From Acetatifactor sp. (GTDB taxonomy: Bacteria > Bacillota > Clostridia > Lachnospirales > Lachnospiraceae), in the NCBI GenBank assembly GCA_016303085.1, contig JAEDMI010000117.1, positions 1-7,846 on the forward strand: a DNA stretch of 7,846 nucleotides, written 5' to 3'. Made by a program: the position numbers and the translations under genes. The notes beneath the pieces are model-generated. The model worked only from the letters and a program-made list of their open reading frames with translations, was not told where the DNA came from and ran no database searches. How positions within the stretch are numbered: the first letter of the stretch is position 1; every line of letters begins with the position of its first letter. Of the stretch, positions 1 through 6,428 are shown piece after piece.

Positions 1-204
1 ATGGACGAAAACAAAATGATTGATGACCTTGTCAAGATGCTGGATTCCGGCATGGCTGACGGGGTCGGCCACGTTAATGTGGACTACGATCAGGATAACA
101 AAGAATCAAAGAACGTTCAGACCATGGGCTGTACGGACTGCTCCAGAACTCCGTTAGCCTGCAGTGTACCCACCTTGGAACAAGGCTTAGATGACTATCA
201 ATAA
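1..204 (+). CDS. Probable pyruvate formate-lyase large subunit, C-terminal end only (partial at window start)
   Basis: The frame is open from base 1 and ends at TAA 202-204. The ATG at base 1 is probably an internal Met, because the segment DENKMIDDLVKMLDSG lines up with the part of full-length PFL just before the glycyl-radical domain (E. coli KDDEVRKTNLAGLMDGYF). The 67 visible residues continue to GHVNVDYD, the counterpart of GGQHLNVNV in PFL, and then diverge. There is no RVSGYA radical motif. Instead the chain ends in a tail with Cys44, Cys47 and Cys54 (visible numbering). It is followed after 24 bases by a stand-alone radical domain and then by the PFL activase, which supports a PFL-type enzyme that converts pyruvate and CoA to acetyl-CoA and formate. 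The catalytic Cys-Cys region lies outside the window. Another glycyl radical enzyme is possible, so the identity rests on alignment of the tail and on context. Confidence 0.7.
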   Translation: MDENKMIDDLVKMLDSGMADGVGHVNVDYDQDNKESKNVQTMGCTDCSRTPLACSVPTLEQGLDDYQ

Positions 205-228
205 CAAATAATTAAGGAGGAAAAAATC

Positions 229-471
229 ATGGCAGCAAGTGCAACACAGGTGAATAACCTTGTAAACTTATTGGATGGTTACGCAACAAAGGGCGGCCAT
301 CATCTGAACGTAAATGTTCTGAACAGAGAGACTTTACTGGATGCTCAGCAGCATCCCGAGAAGTATCCTCAGCTGACCATCCGCGTATCCGGATATGCAG
401 TTAACTTCATCAAGTTGACTCCCGAACAGCAGGCTGACGTTATCTCTCGTACTTTCCATGAGGCAATCTAA
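229..471 (+). CDS. grcA: Stand-alone glycyl-radical domain protein (GrcA/YfiD-like), PFL radical subunit
   Basis: This 80-residue protein is essentially only the C-terminal glycyl-radical domain of pyruvate formate-lyase. GGHHLNVNV lies at residues 22-30, HPEKYPQLTIRVSGYAVNF at 42-60 and a closing LTPEQQADVISRTF at 63-76. Gly55 in RVSGYA (codon 391-393) is the expected radical site, and Ser54-Gly-Tyr matches PFL. The family member YfiD/GrcA of E. coli is 127 residues and repairs oxygen-cleaved PFL. This one is shorter and lacks that N-terminal extension. The start ATG 229 follows AAGGAGG at 214-220 with an 8-base spacer. It lies 24 bases after the PFL-like fragment, so the two are probably co-transcribed. 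Because the neighbour has lost its own radical motif, this protein is probably an obligatory partner and not a spare part; that is inference. Confidence 0.88.
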   Translation: MAASATQVNNLVNLLDGYATKGGHHLNVNVLNRETLLDAQQHPEKYPQLTIRVSGYAVNFIKLTPEQQADVISRTFHEAI

Positions 472-497
472 TCACGGTCGGCTTTAAAGGAAACATC

Positions 498-531
498 AAA
501 AGACCGGAAGGATTTTCCTTCCGGTCTTTTT
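498..531 (+). terminator. Strong intrinsic terminator between grcA and pflA
   Basis: A perfect 12-bp stem (501-512 with 516-527) with a 3-base TTT loop is followed by TTTTTC, and flanking AAA (498-500) can extend the pairing into the T run. It ends only about 28 bases before the pflA start, and no promoter is evident between them. It therefore looks like an attenuating terminator inside the operon that lowers activase expression relative to the lyase genes. Confidence 0.88.
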
Positions 532-558
532 CATCAAAAAGGAAGTGAAGGTAATCTT

Positions 559-1317
559 ATGCAAGGTAGAATTCATTCATTAGAGAGTTTTGGCACAGTA
601 GACGGACCGGGCACGCGCTTTGTTGTGTTTGTTCAGGGCTGCCCTATGCGTTGCGCATATTGCCACAATCCCGATACATGGGATATGAATGGCGGCACTT
701 TGATGGAACCGTCCTATATTATTGAACAGTACGAAAGAAACAGTGCGTTTTACGTGAATGGTGGCGGGCTTACCGTCACCGGCGGAGAACCACTGATGCA
801 GATAGACTTTTTAATTGATTTGTTTACTCTGGCAAAGGAACGCAATATTCACACCTGTATCGACTCCTCCGGCATTGCCTTCAATCCGGACAGCGCCACA
901 CAAATGGAAAAGATGGACAGGCTCATGGGACTGACAGATCTTGTCATGTTGGACATCAAGCACATTGACCCCGAAAAGCATAAAGATTTGACGCAGCAGT
1001 CCAACACCAACATTCTGAAATTTGCCGCATATCTCAACGAAAAGCATGTAGATATGTGGATTCGGCATGTGGTAGTCCCCGGTATTACCGATGACGATAA
1101 ATATCTCTTTGATCTTGGTTATTTCATCGGTCAGTTTAGCAACCTGAAGGCCCTTGATGTGCTGCCTTATCACACCATGGGTGAAAAGAAATACCAGAGT
1201 CTCGGCATGGAATACAAGCTCCACGGAGTACCTCCGATGGATCAGACCAAGCTTTTGGAAAAAAAGCAGGTCATTCTGGACGGAATCAAAAAGAGACGGT
1301 CTGAATTAAAAATTTAG
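559..1317 (+). CDS. pflA: Pyruvate formate-lyase activating enzyme (radical SAM)
   Basis: The protein is 252 residues (E. coli PflA is 246). It is a cytosolic radical SAM enzyme that cleaves S-adenosylmethionine reductively and abstracts a hydrogen from the glycyl-radical domain of PFL. The cluster motif CxxxCxxC is Cys28, Cys32 and Cys35 in GCPMRCAYCHNP, preceded by the typical opening GRIHSLESFGTVDGPGTRF. The SAM-binding GGE motif is TGGEP at 74-78. Later blocks typical of PflA are VMLDIKH near residue 130 and LPYHTMGEKKY near 203. The start ATG 559 has GAAGG at 547-551 with a 7-base spacer. The likely substrate is the radical domain encoded just upstream. Transcription probably depends on read-through of the terminator at 498-531. 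Confidence 0.95.
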   Translation: MQGRIHSLESFGTVDGPGTRFVVFVQGCPMRCAYCHNPDTWDMNGGTLMEPSYIIEQYERNSAFYVNGGGLTVTGGEPLMQIDFLIDLFTLAKERNIHTCIDSSGIAFNPDSATQMEKMDRLMGLTDLVMLDIKHIDPEKHKDLTQQSNTNILKFAAYLNEKHVDMWIRHVVVPGITDDDKYLFDLGYFIGQFSNLKALDVLPYHTMGEKKYQSLGMEYKLHGVPPMDQTKLLEKKQVILDGIKKRRSELKI

Positions 1318-1320
1318 CAC

Positions 1321-1349
1321 TTGTATTCAATACGCATTTATATTACAAT
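1321..1349 (+). promoter_or_regulatory. Sigma-A type promoter for the ferredoxin gene
   Basis: TTGTAT (1321-1326) and TACAAT (1344-1349) are separated by exactly 17 bases in an AT-rich stretch, and each is close to consensus. Transcription would begin near 1356, giving a leader of about 40 bases before the ferredoxin start at 1399. The call is by eye only. Confidence 0.6.
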
Positions 1350-1398
1350 AAGTACAGTTATTGATAAATTTGTATCAAACAATAAGGAGGATAAAGTT

Positions 1399-1569
1399 AT
1401 GGCATATGCAATTGGTGACGCTTGTGTAGCATGTGGTGCTTGCGAGGCTCAGTGCCCCGTTGGTGCTATCAGCATGGGAGACGGCAAGTTTGAAATTGAT
1501 GCAGATAAGTGCATCGACTGCGGTTCCTGCGCAGGTCAGTGCCCTACCGGTGCTATTGAGCAAGCTTAA
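1399..1569 (+). CDS. 2[4Fe-4S] clostridial-type ferredoxin
   Basis: This 56-residue electron carrier has the two canonical cluster motifs: Cys9, Cys12, Cys15 and Cys19 followed by Pro, and Cys38, Cys41, Cys44 and Cys48 followed by Pro. Size and pseudo-twofold symmetry match clostridial ferredoxins (about 55 residues). The frame could open at TTG 1321, but that start would add a hydrophobic non-ferredoxin stretch. ATG 1399 is preferred because AAGGAGG sits at 1384-1390 with an 8-base spacer and the protein then begins MAYAIGDACVACG as the family does. It follows pflA, has its own promoter (1321-1349) and terminator (1616-1646), and could donate electrons to the activase; that role is inferred from position only. 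Confidence 0.95.
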   Translation: MAYAIGDACVACGACEAQCPVGAISMGDGKFEIDADKCIDCGSCAGQCPTGAIEQA

Positions 1570-1581
1570 GGTAAACACAGC

Positions 1582-1611
1582 AAGCAAAAGAGAAATGCAC
1601 ATCATTGTGCA
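1582..1611 (-). terminator. Probable minus-strand terminator of the merR-like gene
   Basis: TGCACA (1596-1601) pairs with TGTGCA (1606-1611) around a 4-base loop. Read on the minus strand the hairpin is followed by TTTCTCTTTTGCTT. It lies just beyond the merR-like stop codon. The stem is only 6 bp and the T run is interrupted, so this is a moderate call. Confidence 0.45.
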
Positions 1612-1615
1612 GTTG

Positions 1616-1646
1616 AGGCACCCTATGGGGTGCCTTTTCTTTTTTT
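1616..1646 (+). terminator. Intrinsic terminator of the ferredoxin gene
   Basis: An 8-bp GC-rich stem, AGGCACCC (1616-1623) with GGGTGCCT (1628-1635) around a 4-base loop, is followed by TTTTCTTTTTTT. The stop codon of the converging merR-like gene (1623-1625) lies inside this hairpin. Confidence 0.85.
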
Positions 1647-2219
1647 CCCCAGTGTGAATCCTCCTTTACTCTTTTTACGAAGAAGCTCGTCCATCTTCTT
1701 ATAATGCTCTTCGTCCCGTTCTTCCATTTTTCTTTCTCTGGCTTCCTCCCTTTCCTCCTGCATCCTGAACTGATAATCCAGTTCCTTTACAACGCTCTCT
1801 TTAATTTCCCTGCATAGCTCACTGTTATTTTCCTGCAGAGTCTCACGTATCAACTGTTGTAACAGCCATTGAAGCCTTCTGGACTTGTCCTCCCTGGATT
1901 CCGCAGATACCGCATGCTCCCTACTGCTCACAATATCTATGGCAAGACCTCCCTCCTGCTTCCTTTCCTTTTCGGTTTCCTGCGGCAACACGTCGAGTTT
2001 CCCATCCTTCAGAATCATTTTAATTGCTTTCAACTGTAGTCCCCTCTCCTTCATATCCTTAATCAGTTTAAAACGTTCCACATCCTCCTCTGTATAATAG
2101 CGGTGGCCCAATTCATTGCGTTTTATCGGAAGATGCAGTTCCTCCTCCCAGTACCGCAGCACATGGCTCTCCACTTTGACCTCTTTCGCAGCATCCGAAA
2201 TAAAAAGATAATTACTCAT
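1623..2219 (-). CDS. MerR-family DNA-binding protein with C-terminal coiled coil (RacA-like architecture)
   Basis: The protein has 198 residues. Residues 4-70 form a MerR-type winged helix-turn-helix: FISDAAKEVKVESHVLRYWE is the recognition part, then GHRYYTEEDVERFKLIKDMKERGL and an AIKMIL helix. There is no effector-binding domain. A variable linker (about 75-110) leads to a long, highly charged helical region (about 115-182, rich in E, K and R, with EEREEARERKMEERDEEHY) that should form a coiled coil, then a basic tail. RacA and some Firmicutes MerR/DUF3967 proteins have this architecture, where the protein may organise or anchor DNA and not act as an inducible regulator. The start has AAAGGAGA at 2224-2231. 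It is downstream of dnaB in the same direction, separated by a hairpin. Its role is unknown; a link to chromosome biology is inference. Confidence 0.82.
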   Translation of the reverse strand: MSNYLFISDAAKEVKVESHVLRYWEEELHLPIKRNELGHRYYTEEDVERFKLIKDMKERGLQLKAIKMILKDGKLDVLPQETEKERKQEGGLAIDIVSSREHAVSAESREDKSRRLQWLLQQLIRETLQENNSELCREIKESVVKELDYQFRMQEEREEARERKMEERDEEHYKKMDELLRKKSKGGFTLGKKRKGTP

Positions 2220-2240
2220 ATTGTCTCCTTTCTATACGCA

Positions 2241-2273
2241 GAAAGAGAATGAGCATTTCGCTCATTCTCTTTC
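2241..2273 (-). terminator. Long hairpin between dnaB and the merR-like gene, probable terminator
   Basis: A perfect 14-bp inverted repeat (2241-2254 with 2260-2273) has a 5-base loop and lies 14 bases after the dnaB stop. On the minus strand its 3' arm ends CTCTTTC and is followed by TGCG, so the U tract is weak. It may be a leaky terminator or an mRNA-stabilising hairpin, with the merR-like gene read by read-through. Confidence 0.6.
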
Positions 2274-2287
2274 GTAATATGCTTATT

Positions 2288-3634
2288 TTATTGTTCATCA
2301 CCCTTCTTGTGCTCAAGGTTGGCAAATTTTGTGTATTCCGGCAGCCATGCCAGTTTTACGGTACCGATAGGACCATTTCTCTGCTTGGCTATTATAACCT
2401 CCGAAATTCCCTTTTCCGGTGAATCATGGTTATAATAATCATCCCGATAGAGAAACATAACCACATCAGCATCCTGCTCGATAGCTCCTGACTCACGCAG
2501 GTCGGAAAGCATGGGCCTGTGGTCCGGTCTCTGTTCCACCGCTCGTGACAGCTGTGACAGCGCAACCACCGGTACATTCAATTCTCTGGCCAGTGCTTTC
2601 AGGGATCGGGATATATCCGAAATTTCCTGTTGTCTGGATTCGCTTCTTCCGCTTCCCGACATCAGTTGCAGATAGTCTATCATAATAATTTTCAAATCAT
2701 GTTCCAGTTTATATTTTCTGCACTTGGAGCGCAGCTCCGCAATACTGATGCCCGGTGTATCGTCAATAATCAGCTTGGATTTGCCGATGGTACCCGCACT
2801 CTCTATCAGGCGCTCCCACTCCTGGTCATTCAGCTGACCTGTACGCAGTTTCTGGGCATCCACATTGGACTCCAGGGAAAACATACGATTAACCAGCTGC
2901 TCCTTACTCATTTCCAGGCTGAACAAGGCAACCGTCATATCCTTCTTAAAGGCCATATACTGAGCCAGATTCAGTTCAAACGCAGTCTTTCCCATGGATG
3001 GACGGGCTGCTACCAGAATTAAATCCGAAGGCTGCATACCCGCAGTTCTGTAATCCAAATCGATAAAGCCTGTTGGAATACCGGTAACACTTCCCTTGTT
3101 CTTCGCCGCTGTCTCAATCTTGTCCATGGCATTCATGACAATCTGGCGTACCGGTACAAAGTCATCTGTAGTACGCTTCTGCACCAGCTGAAAGACACGT
3201 TTCTCAGTATCTTCCAGTATGTACTCGAGACTTTCCTTCCCTGCATAACAGGTATTTGCAATTTCCTCATTCAGACGAATCAGGCGCCTCAATGTAGCCT
3301 TTTCTGCCACTATGTTCGCATAATACTTAATATTTGCCGATGTAGGCACTGCTGTTATCAGATCTCTTACAAACTCCAGACTGCTAACCTCGGGAGGCAC
3401 ATCCTTCTCCTTCAGCTTATTCTGAAGCGTCACCAAGTCCACGGGACTTCCGGCATCATTCAATTCCACCATGGTTTCAAAGAGGATACCGTACTGCTTG
3501 TTGTAAAAATCTTCGCCTGTAATCAGTTCCGATGCCACCACAATGGCCTCGCGATCCATAATCATGGAACCGATTACCGATTGCTCGGCCTCCACGCTAT
3601 GAGGCAGTATTCTTTTTATCACATTCTCTTCCAT
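2288..3634 (-). CDS. dnaB: Replicative DNA helicase DnaB (DnaC in Bacillus naming)
   Basis: The protein has 448 residues, the usual length for the family (B. subtilis DnaC is 454). This hexameric 5'-3' helicase unwinds DNA at the replication fork and binds DnaG primase through its N-terminal domain. The N-terminal domain begins LPHSVEAEQSVIGSM (10-24), followed by a linker helix region (about 110-180). The RecA-like domain starts near GIPTGFIDLD (185). Walker A is RPSMGKTA at 211-218 (Lys216, Thr217), Walker B is IIMIDYLQLM at 316-325 (Asp320), and DLRESGAIEQDADVVMFLYR at 378-397 is a family signature. No intein or insertion is visible. The start ATG 3634 has a weak AAGGG at 3643-3647. It is 28 bases after rplI, as in the B. 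subtilis gdpP-rplI-dnaC order, so co-transcription is likely. Confidence 0.97.
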   Translation of the reverse strand: MEENVIKRILPHSVEAEQSVIGSMIMDREAIVVASELITGEDFYNKQYGILFETMVELNDAGSPVDLVTLQNKLKEKDVPPEVSSLEFVRDLITAVPTSANIKYYANIVAEKATLRRLIRLNEEIANTCYAGKESLEYILEDTEKRVFQLVQKRTTDDFVPVRQIVMNAMDKIETAAKNKGSVTGIPTGFIDLDYRTAGMQPSDLILVAARPSMGKTAFELNLAQYMAFKKDMTVALFSLEMSKEQLVNRMFSLESNVDAQKLRTGQLNDQEWERLIESAGTIGKSKLIIDDTPGISIAELRSKCRKYKLEHDLKIIMIDYLQLMSGSGRSESRQQEISDISRSLKALARELNVPVVALSQLSRAVEQRPDHRPMLSDLRESGAIEQDADVVMFLYRDDYYNHDSPEKGISEVIIAKQRNGPIGTVKLAWLPEYTKFANLEHKKGDEQ

Positions 3635-3662
3635 TTTAATTACCCTTGAAGCACATCTGTCA

Positions 3663-4109
3663 TCAGGCTTCCGTTACTTTTACCGTCATCTTTCCCGTAA
3701 CCCGGGGATGAAGCTTTACAGACACCTCGTAACTTCCGAAGTTTTTCAGACTCTCGGGAAGCTGAAGTTTCTTCTTGTCGACTTCGATATTATGCTGTTC
3801 CTTCAGAGCCGTGACAATCTCCTTACCGGATACAGAGCCGAAAGCCTTTCCTCCCTCTCCCGCCTTGATCTTAACCACAACAATTTTACTTTCCAACTCT
3901 GCCGCCAGAGCCTTTGCCGCGTCCAGCTGCTCCTGCGCGATTTTTTCACTGTTTGCTTTCTGAAGTTTTAAGTCGTTCATATTCTTGGGCGTCGCTTCCA
4001 CACCGATTTTCTTGGGCAGAATATAATTTCTTGCATAGCCTTCACTGGCTTCGATGATATCGCCTTTTTTCCCCAACTTCTTCTCATCCTGCAACAATAT
4101 AATCTTCAT
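3663..4109 (-). CDS. rplI: 50S ribosomal protein L9
   Basis: The protein has 148 residues, typical of L9 (about 147-150). It binds 23S rRNA at the base of the L1 stalk and helps maintain reading frame. The N-terminal RNA-binding domain shows MKIILLQDEKKLGKKGDII and the family signature ASEGYARNYILPKKIGVEAT (about 22-41). A long helix (about 42-75) connects it to the C-terminal domain (about 80-148), with GGKAFGSVSGKEI and SYEVSVKLHPRVTG. The ribosome binding site AAAGGA is at 4119-4124. It lies 28 bases after gdpP and 28 bases before dnaB, so the three form a tight operon. Confidence 0.98.
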   Translation of the reverse strand: MKIILLQDEKKLGKKGDIIEASEGYARNYILPKKIGVEATPKNMNDLKLQKANSEKIAQEQLDAAKALAAELESKIVVVKIKAGEGGKAFGSVSGKEIVTALKEQHNIEVDKKKLQLPESLKNFGSYEVSVKLHPRVTGKMTVKVTEA

Positions 4110-4137
4110 CTTCCTAAGTCCTTTCTGTCGTTTTCTG

Positions 4138-6189
4138 CTAAATCTCGTTGTTCTCCAACATGGAATCGATGGTACGTTTCAAAGCTCCGATTGCTTCAAT
4201 GATTCCCATTCCTTCCATCTGGCAGGCTGCGGTACTCAGATGGCCGCCTCCGCCCATTCTCTCCATAATCACCTGAACATTTACCTCGTCAATGGAGCGG
4301 GCACTGATATAGATTTTCCCCTGATAATCAGTGAGGACAAAGCTTGCCTTGATTCCCTTGATGTTCAACAGTTCATTTGCTGCCTGTGCTCCGATAACTG
4401 TCGGGCTGGGAAGCTCATCTGCCGTACAAATGGAAATAGCAAAACACTGCTTGTAAATTTCTGCCTGGCTGACTGTATCGGCTTTCGCCTTGTATTCCAA
4501 AGCATCCTCACGAAACAGCTTGCGTACTCTCGTTACATCCGCACCGTTTCGTCTGAGGAAAGCTGCTGCCTCAAAGGTACGCACACCTGTCTTGGTCATA
4601 AAGTTATTTGTGTCTACCATAATACCGGAGTACATACAATCCGCTTCCTCCGTGCGGATTTTGATATTGTCATAGGTATACTGCAATATCTCGGATACCA
4701 TCTCGGACGAGGATGAAGCATACGGCTCCACATAGGAAAGCGTAGCGTTTTCAATAGTCTCTGTTCCCTGTCTGTGATGGTCAAGTACTACCACTGATTT
4801 GCAGAAACGCAACAATTCGGGACATTCCGTAATAGACGGCTTGTTTACATCCACCACTACCAGCACACAGTTGCTGTTGGCTGCGTCTATGGCCTGCTGG
4901 TTTCCCACAATCATGTCATCCTCATATTCGGGGTTATTCTTAAATAATTCAATCATCGGTGCAATAGAAGGCGTTACCTCGTTCAGGACAATATGTGCCT
5001 TTCTTCCGAGAGTCTGGGCTATCCGATAGATACCTACAGCTGCACCGAAACTGTCCGCATCCGGCATACAGTGCCCCATGACAAGCACCAAATCCTTACC
5101 GGTAATAATCTCCCGGAGAGCATGAGCTTTCACACGGGCTTTCACTCTTGTATTCTTCTCTATCTGCTGGCTCTTGCCGCCGTAATATGTAATGCTTTCC
5201 GGCGTCTTGATAACCGCCTGGTCTCCGCCACGTCCCAATGCCAGGTCAATGGCATTGCGGGCAAATTCGTAGTTCTGCGCGTAGGTCAGTCCATCAAGCC
5301 CCACACCGATACTGATAGTAACTGCCATCTCGTTACCGATATTGACAGTCTTTACTTCCTCAAGCAGATCAAACCGGGACTCCTGCAGTTGTGCGACAGC
5401 CTGTTTTCTCATAATAACGAGATACTTGTCCTTCTCCAACTTTTTGCAGATACCATCCAATGCGGAAATATATCTGTTCACCTTTCGGTCAATCAATGCA
5501 ATCAAAAGTGAACGTCGAACTTCCTCCACGCTCTCCAGCGCTTCCTCGTAATTATCCAGGTAAACCATTCCGACCGCAAGACTCTGGTCATCCACTTCCT
5601 GTAAGGCAATGTGAAGGGCTGTCTCATCATAGAGGTACACCGCAATCAGATAACCGTTGTAATCCCGGGCATCTATCATATCGCTGTGTTCCGCCATCTC
5701 CTTCAATGAAACCTTCTTAAATTTGGCTACGTATTCACTGCCTTCATACTCCAACTCGTACTGCGCTTCATCCAATCCGCTGTCGTCCGGCAGACGATCA
5801 CGGGTGATGGTAGGAAACAATGCGGTTATGGACTTGTTATAGCCCTTCGGCTGATGAATCACAGACTCAAAGGCTATATTGGTCCAAATTACCTTGCCGT
5901 TGTCATCCAAAAGTGCATAAGGCAGATCCATGTCTCTGAGCAGTTTTCGCTGAATCTGTCCATATTCCGTGGCAAAACTCACCAGCTCATTCATAATAAT
6001 GGGCTTATTGTAAAAATACAACGAGAGCGTAATCGCAAAATAAACAAGTATATAACCTGCAAGCAACGCTCCTGCCTGCAGGTTAATCATGAACATAGCG
6101 ACATCCACGATGCAAAGAAGCACGCCAAGATAAATACTGAATTGTATATAGGTCTTAATCCGACCCTTTAATCTGATTCTCTTTTTCAT
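4138..6189 (-). CDS. gdpP: Cyclic-di-AMP phosphodiesterase GdpP (membrane PAS-GGDEF-DHH protein)
   Basis: The enzyme hydrolyses the second messenger c-di-AMP to pApA at the membrane. From ATG 6189 it has 683 residues (B. subtilis GdpP is 659). Two membrane helices (about 14-37 and 40-61) precede a degenerate PAS domain (about 85-130). A degenerate GGDEF domain follows (about 205-332), with LDNYEEALESVEE, ISIGVG and the family hallmark LGRGGDQAVIK. The DHH domain (about 365-540) keeps the metal ligands: HCMPDADS (His373, Asp377, Asp379), VVDVN (Asp447), DHH 470-472 and VDTNNF (Asp526). DHHA1 ends with GGGGHLSTAA at 646-655. It appears catalytically intact. Start choice: ATG 6222 is possible but has no clear ribosome site. 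ATG 6189 (MKKRIRLKG) has GGGG nine bases upstream and a typical start for this membrane protein. It is first in the gdpP-rplI-dnaB operon. Confidence 0.94.
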   Translation of the reverse strand: MKKRIRLKGRIKTYIQFSIYLGVLLCIVDVAMFMINLQAGALLAGYILVYFAITLSLYFYNKPIIMNELVSFATEYGQIQRKLLRDMDLPYALLDDNGKVIWTNIAFESVIHQPKGYNKSITALFPTITRDRLPDDSGLDEAQYELEYEGSEYVAKFKKVSLKEMAEHSDMIDARDYNGYLIAVYLYDETALHIALQEVDDQSLAVGMVYLDNYEEALESVEEVRRSLLIALIDRKVNRYISALDGICKKLEKDKYLVIMRKQAVAQLQESRFDLLEEVKTVNIGNEMAVTISIGVGLDGLTYAQNYEFARNAIDLALGRGGDQAVIKTPESITYYGGKSQQIEKNTRVKARVKAHALREIITGKDLVLVMGHCMPDADSFGAAVGIYRIAQTLGRKAHIVLNEVTPSIAPMIELFKNNPEYEDDMIVGNQQAIDAANSNCVLVVVDVNKPSITECPELLRFCKSVVVLDHHRQGTETIENATLSYVEPYASSSSEMVSEILQYTYDNIKIRTEEADCMYSGIMVDTNNFMTKTGVRTFEAAAFLRRNGADVTRVRKLFREDALEYKAKADTVSQAEIYKQCFAISICTADELPSPTVIGAQAANELLNIKGIKASFVLTDYQGKIYISARSIDEVNVQVIMERMGGGGHLSTAACQMEGMGIIEAIGALKRTIDSMLENNEI

Positions 6190-6245
6190 ACACATATACC
6201 CCGTACAGTCCGCTATCCCCATAAATACCGTAAACGGTTGCTTCG

Positions 6246-6368
6246 CAGTGCGTGCTCGATTTCGCTTCGCTTCATCTCGCTCACGTGCTTCGCACTATGT
6301 CAAAAGTCTGATAAGCTGCCGCTTACATGCAAGCATGACGCGTCTTCTTATCAGGCTTTTGCGCACTG
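6246..6368 (-). repeat. Palindromic, strongly folded leader element upstream of gdpP
   Basis: The element is bounded by a 7-bp inverted repeat, CAGTGCG (6246-6252) and CGCACTG (6362-6368). Inside is a 15-bp near-perfect inverted repeat (6301-6315 with 6347-6361, one G/T position) that encloses a small CATGC-AA-GCATG hairpin (6326-6337). The other half carries GCTTCGC at 6264-6270 and 6287-6293, plus a further copy at 6240-6246 that straddles the element's edge. A second CGCACT at 6291-6296 can pair with the same left arm. It lies between the extended -10 promoter and gdpP, so it would be transcribed as 5' leader RNA. It could be a dispersed intergenic repeat or a cis-regulatory RNA; no known riboswitch consensus was recognised. 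Confidence 0.5.
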
Positions 6369-6385
6369 TTCATGGTTTCCTGCAT

Positions 6386-6394
6386 ATTATACCA
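6386..6394 (-). promoter_or_regulatory. Extended -10 promoter for the gdpP-rplI-dnaB operon
   Basis: On the minus strand the sequence reads TGGTATAAT: a perfect TATAAT (6386-6391) with the TGn extension (6392-6394). No good -35 lies at 17 bases; the best TTG-starting match is 20 bases away. Transcription would start near 6379, giving a leader of about 160-190 bases that contains the palindromic element at 6246-6368. Confidence 0.6.
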
Positions 6395-6428
6395 CACTCC
6401 ACAACACTATGCTACAATTTAATTTGTC

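Noticed and set aside
1321..1398. N-terminal extension of the ferredoxin from TTG 1321
   Set aside because: It would overlap the promoter, has no ribosome binding site, and adds a stretch unlike any ferredoxin. ATG 1399 has an ideal AAGGAGG.
4054..4716. Plus-strand 220-codon open frame opposite gdpP and rplI
   Set aside because: It is antisense to two well-supported conserved genes and shows no recognisable domain or ribosome binding site, so it is a shadow.
6189..6379. Known c-di-AMP (ydaO-type) riboswitch in the gdpP leader
   Set aside because: The conserved sequence blocks of that class were not recognised in the leader. A covariance-model search would settle it.
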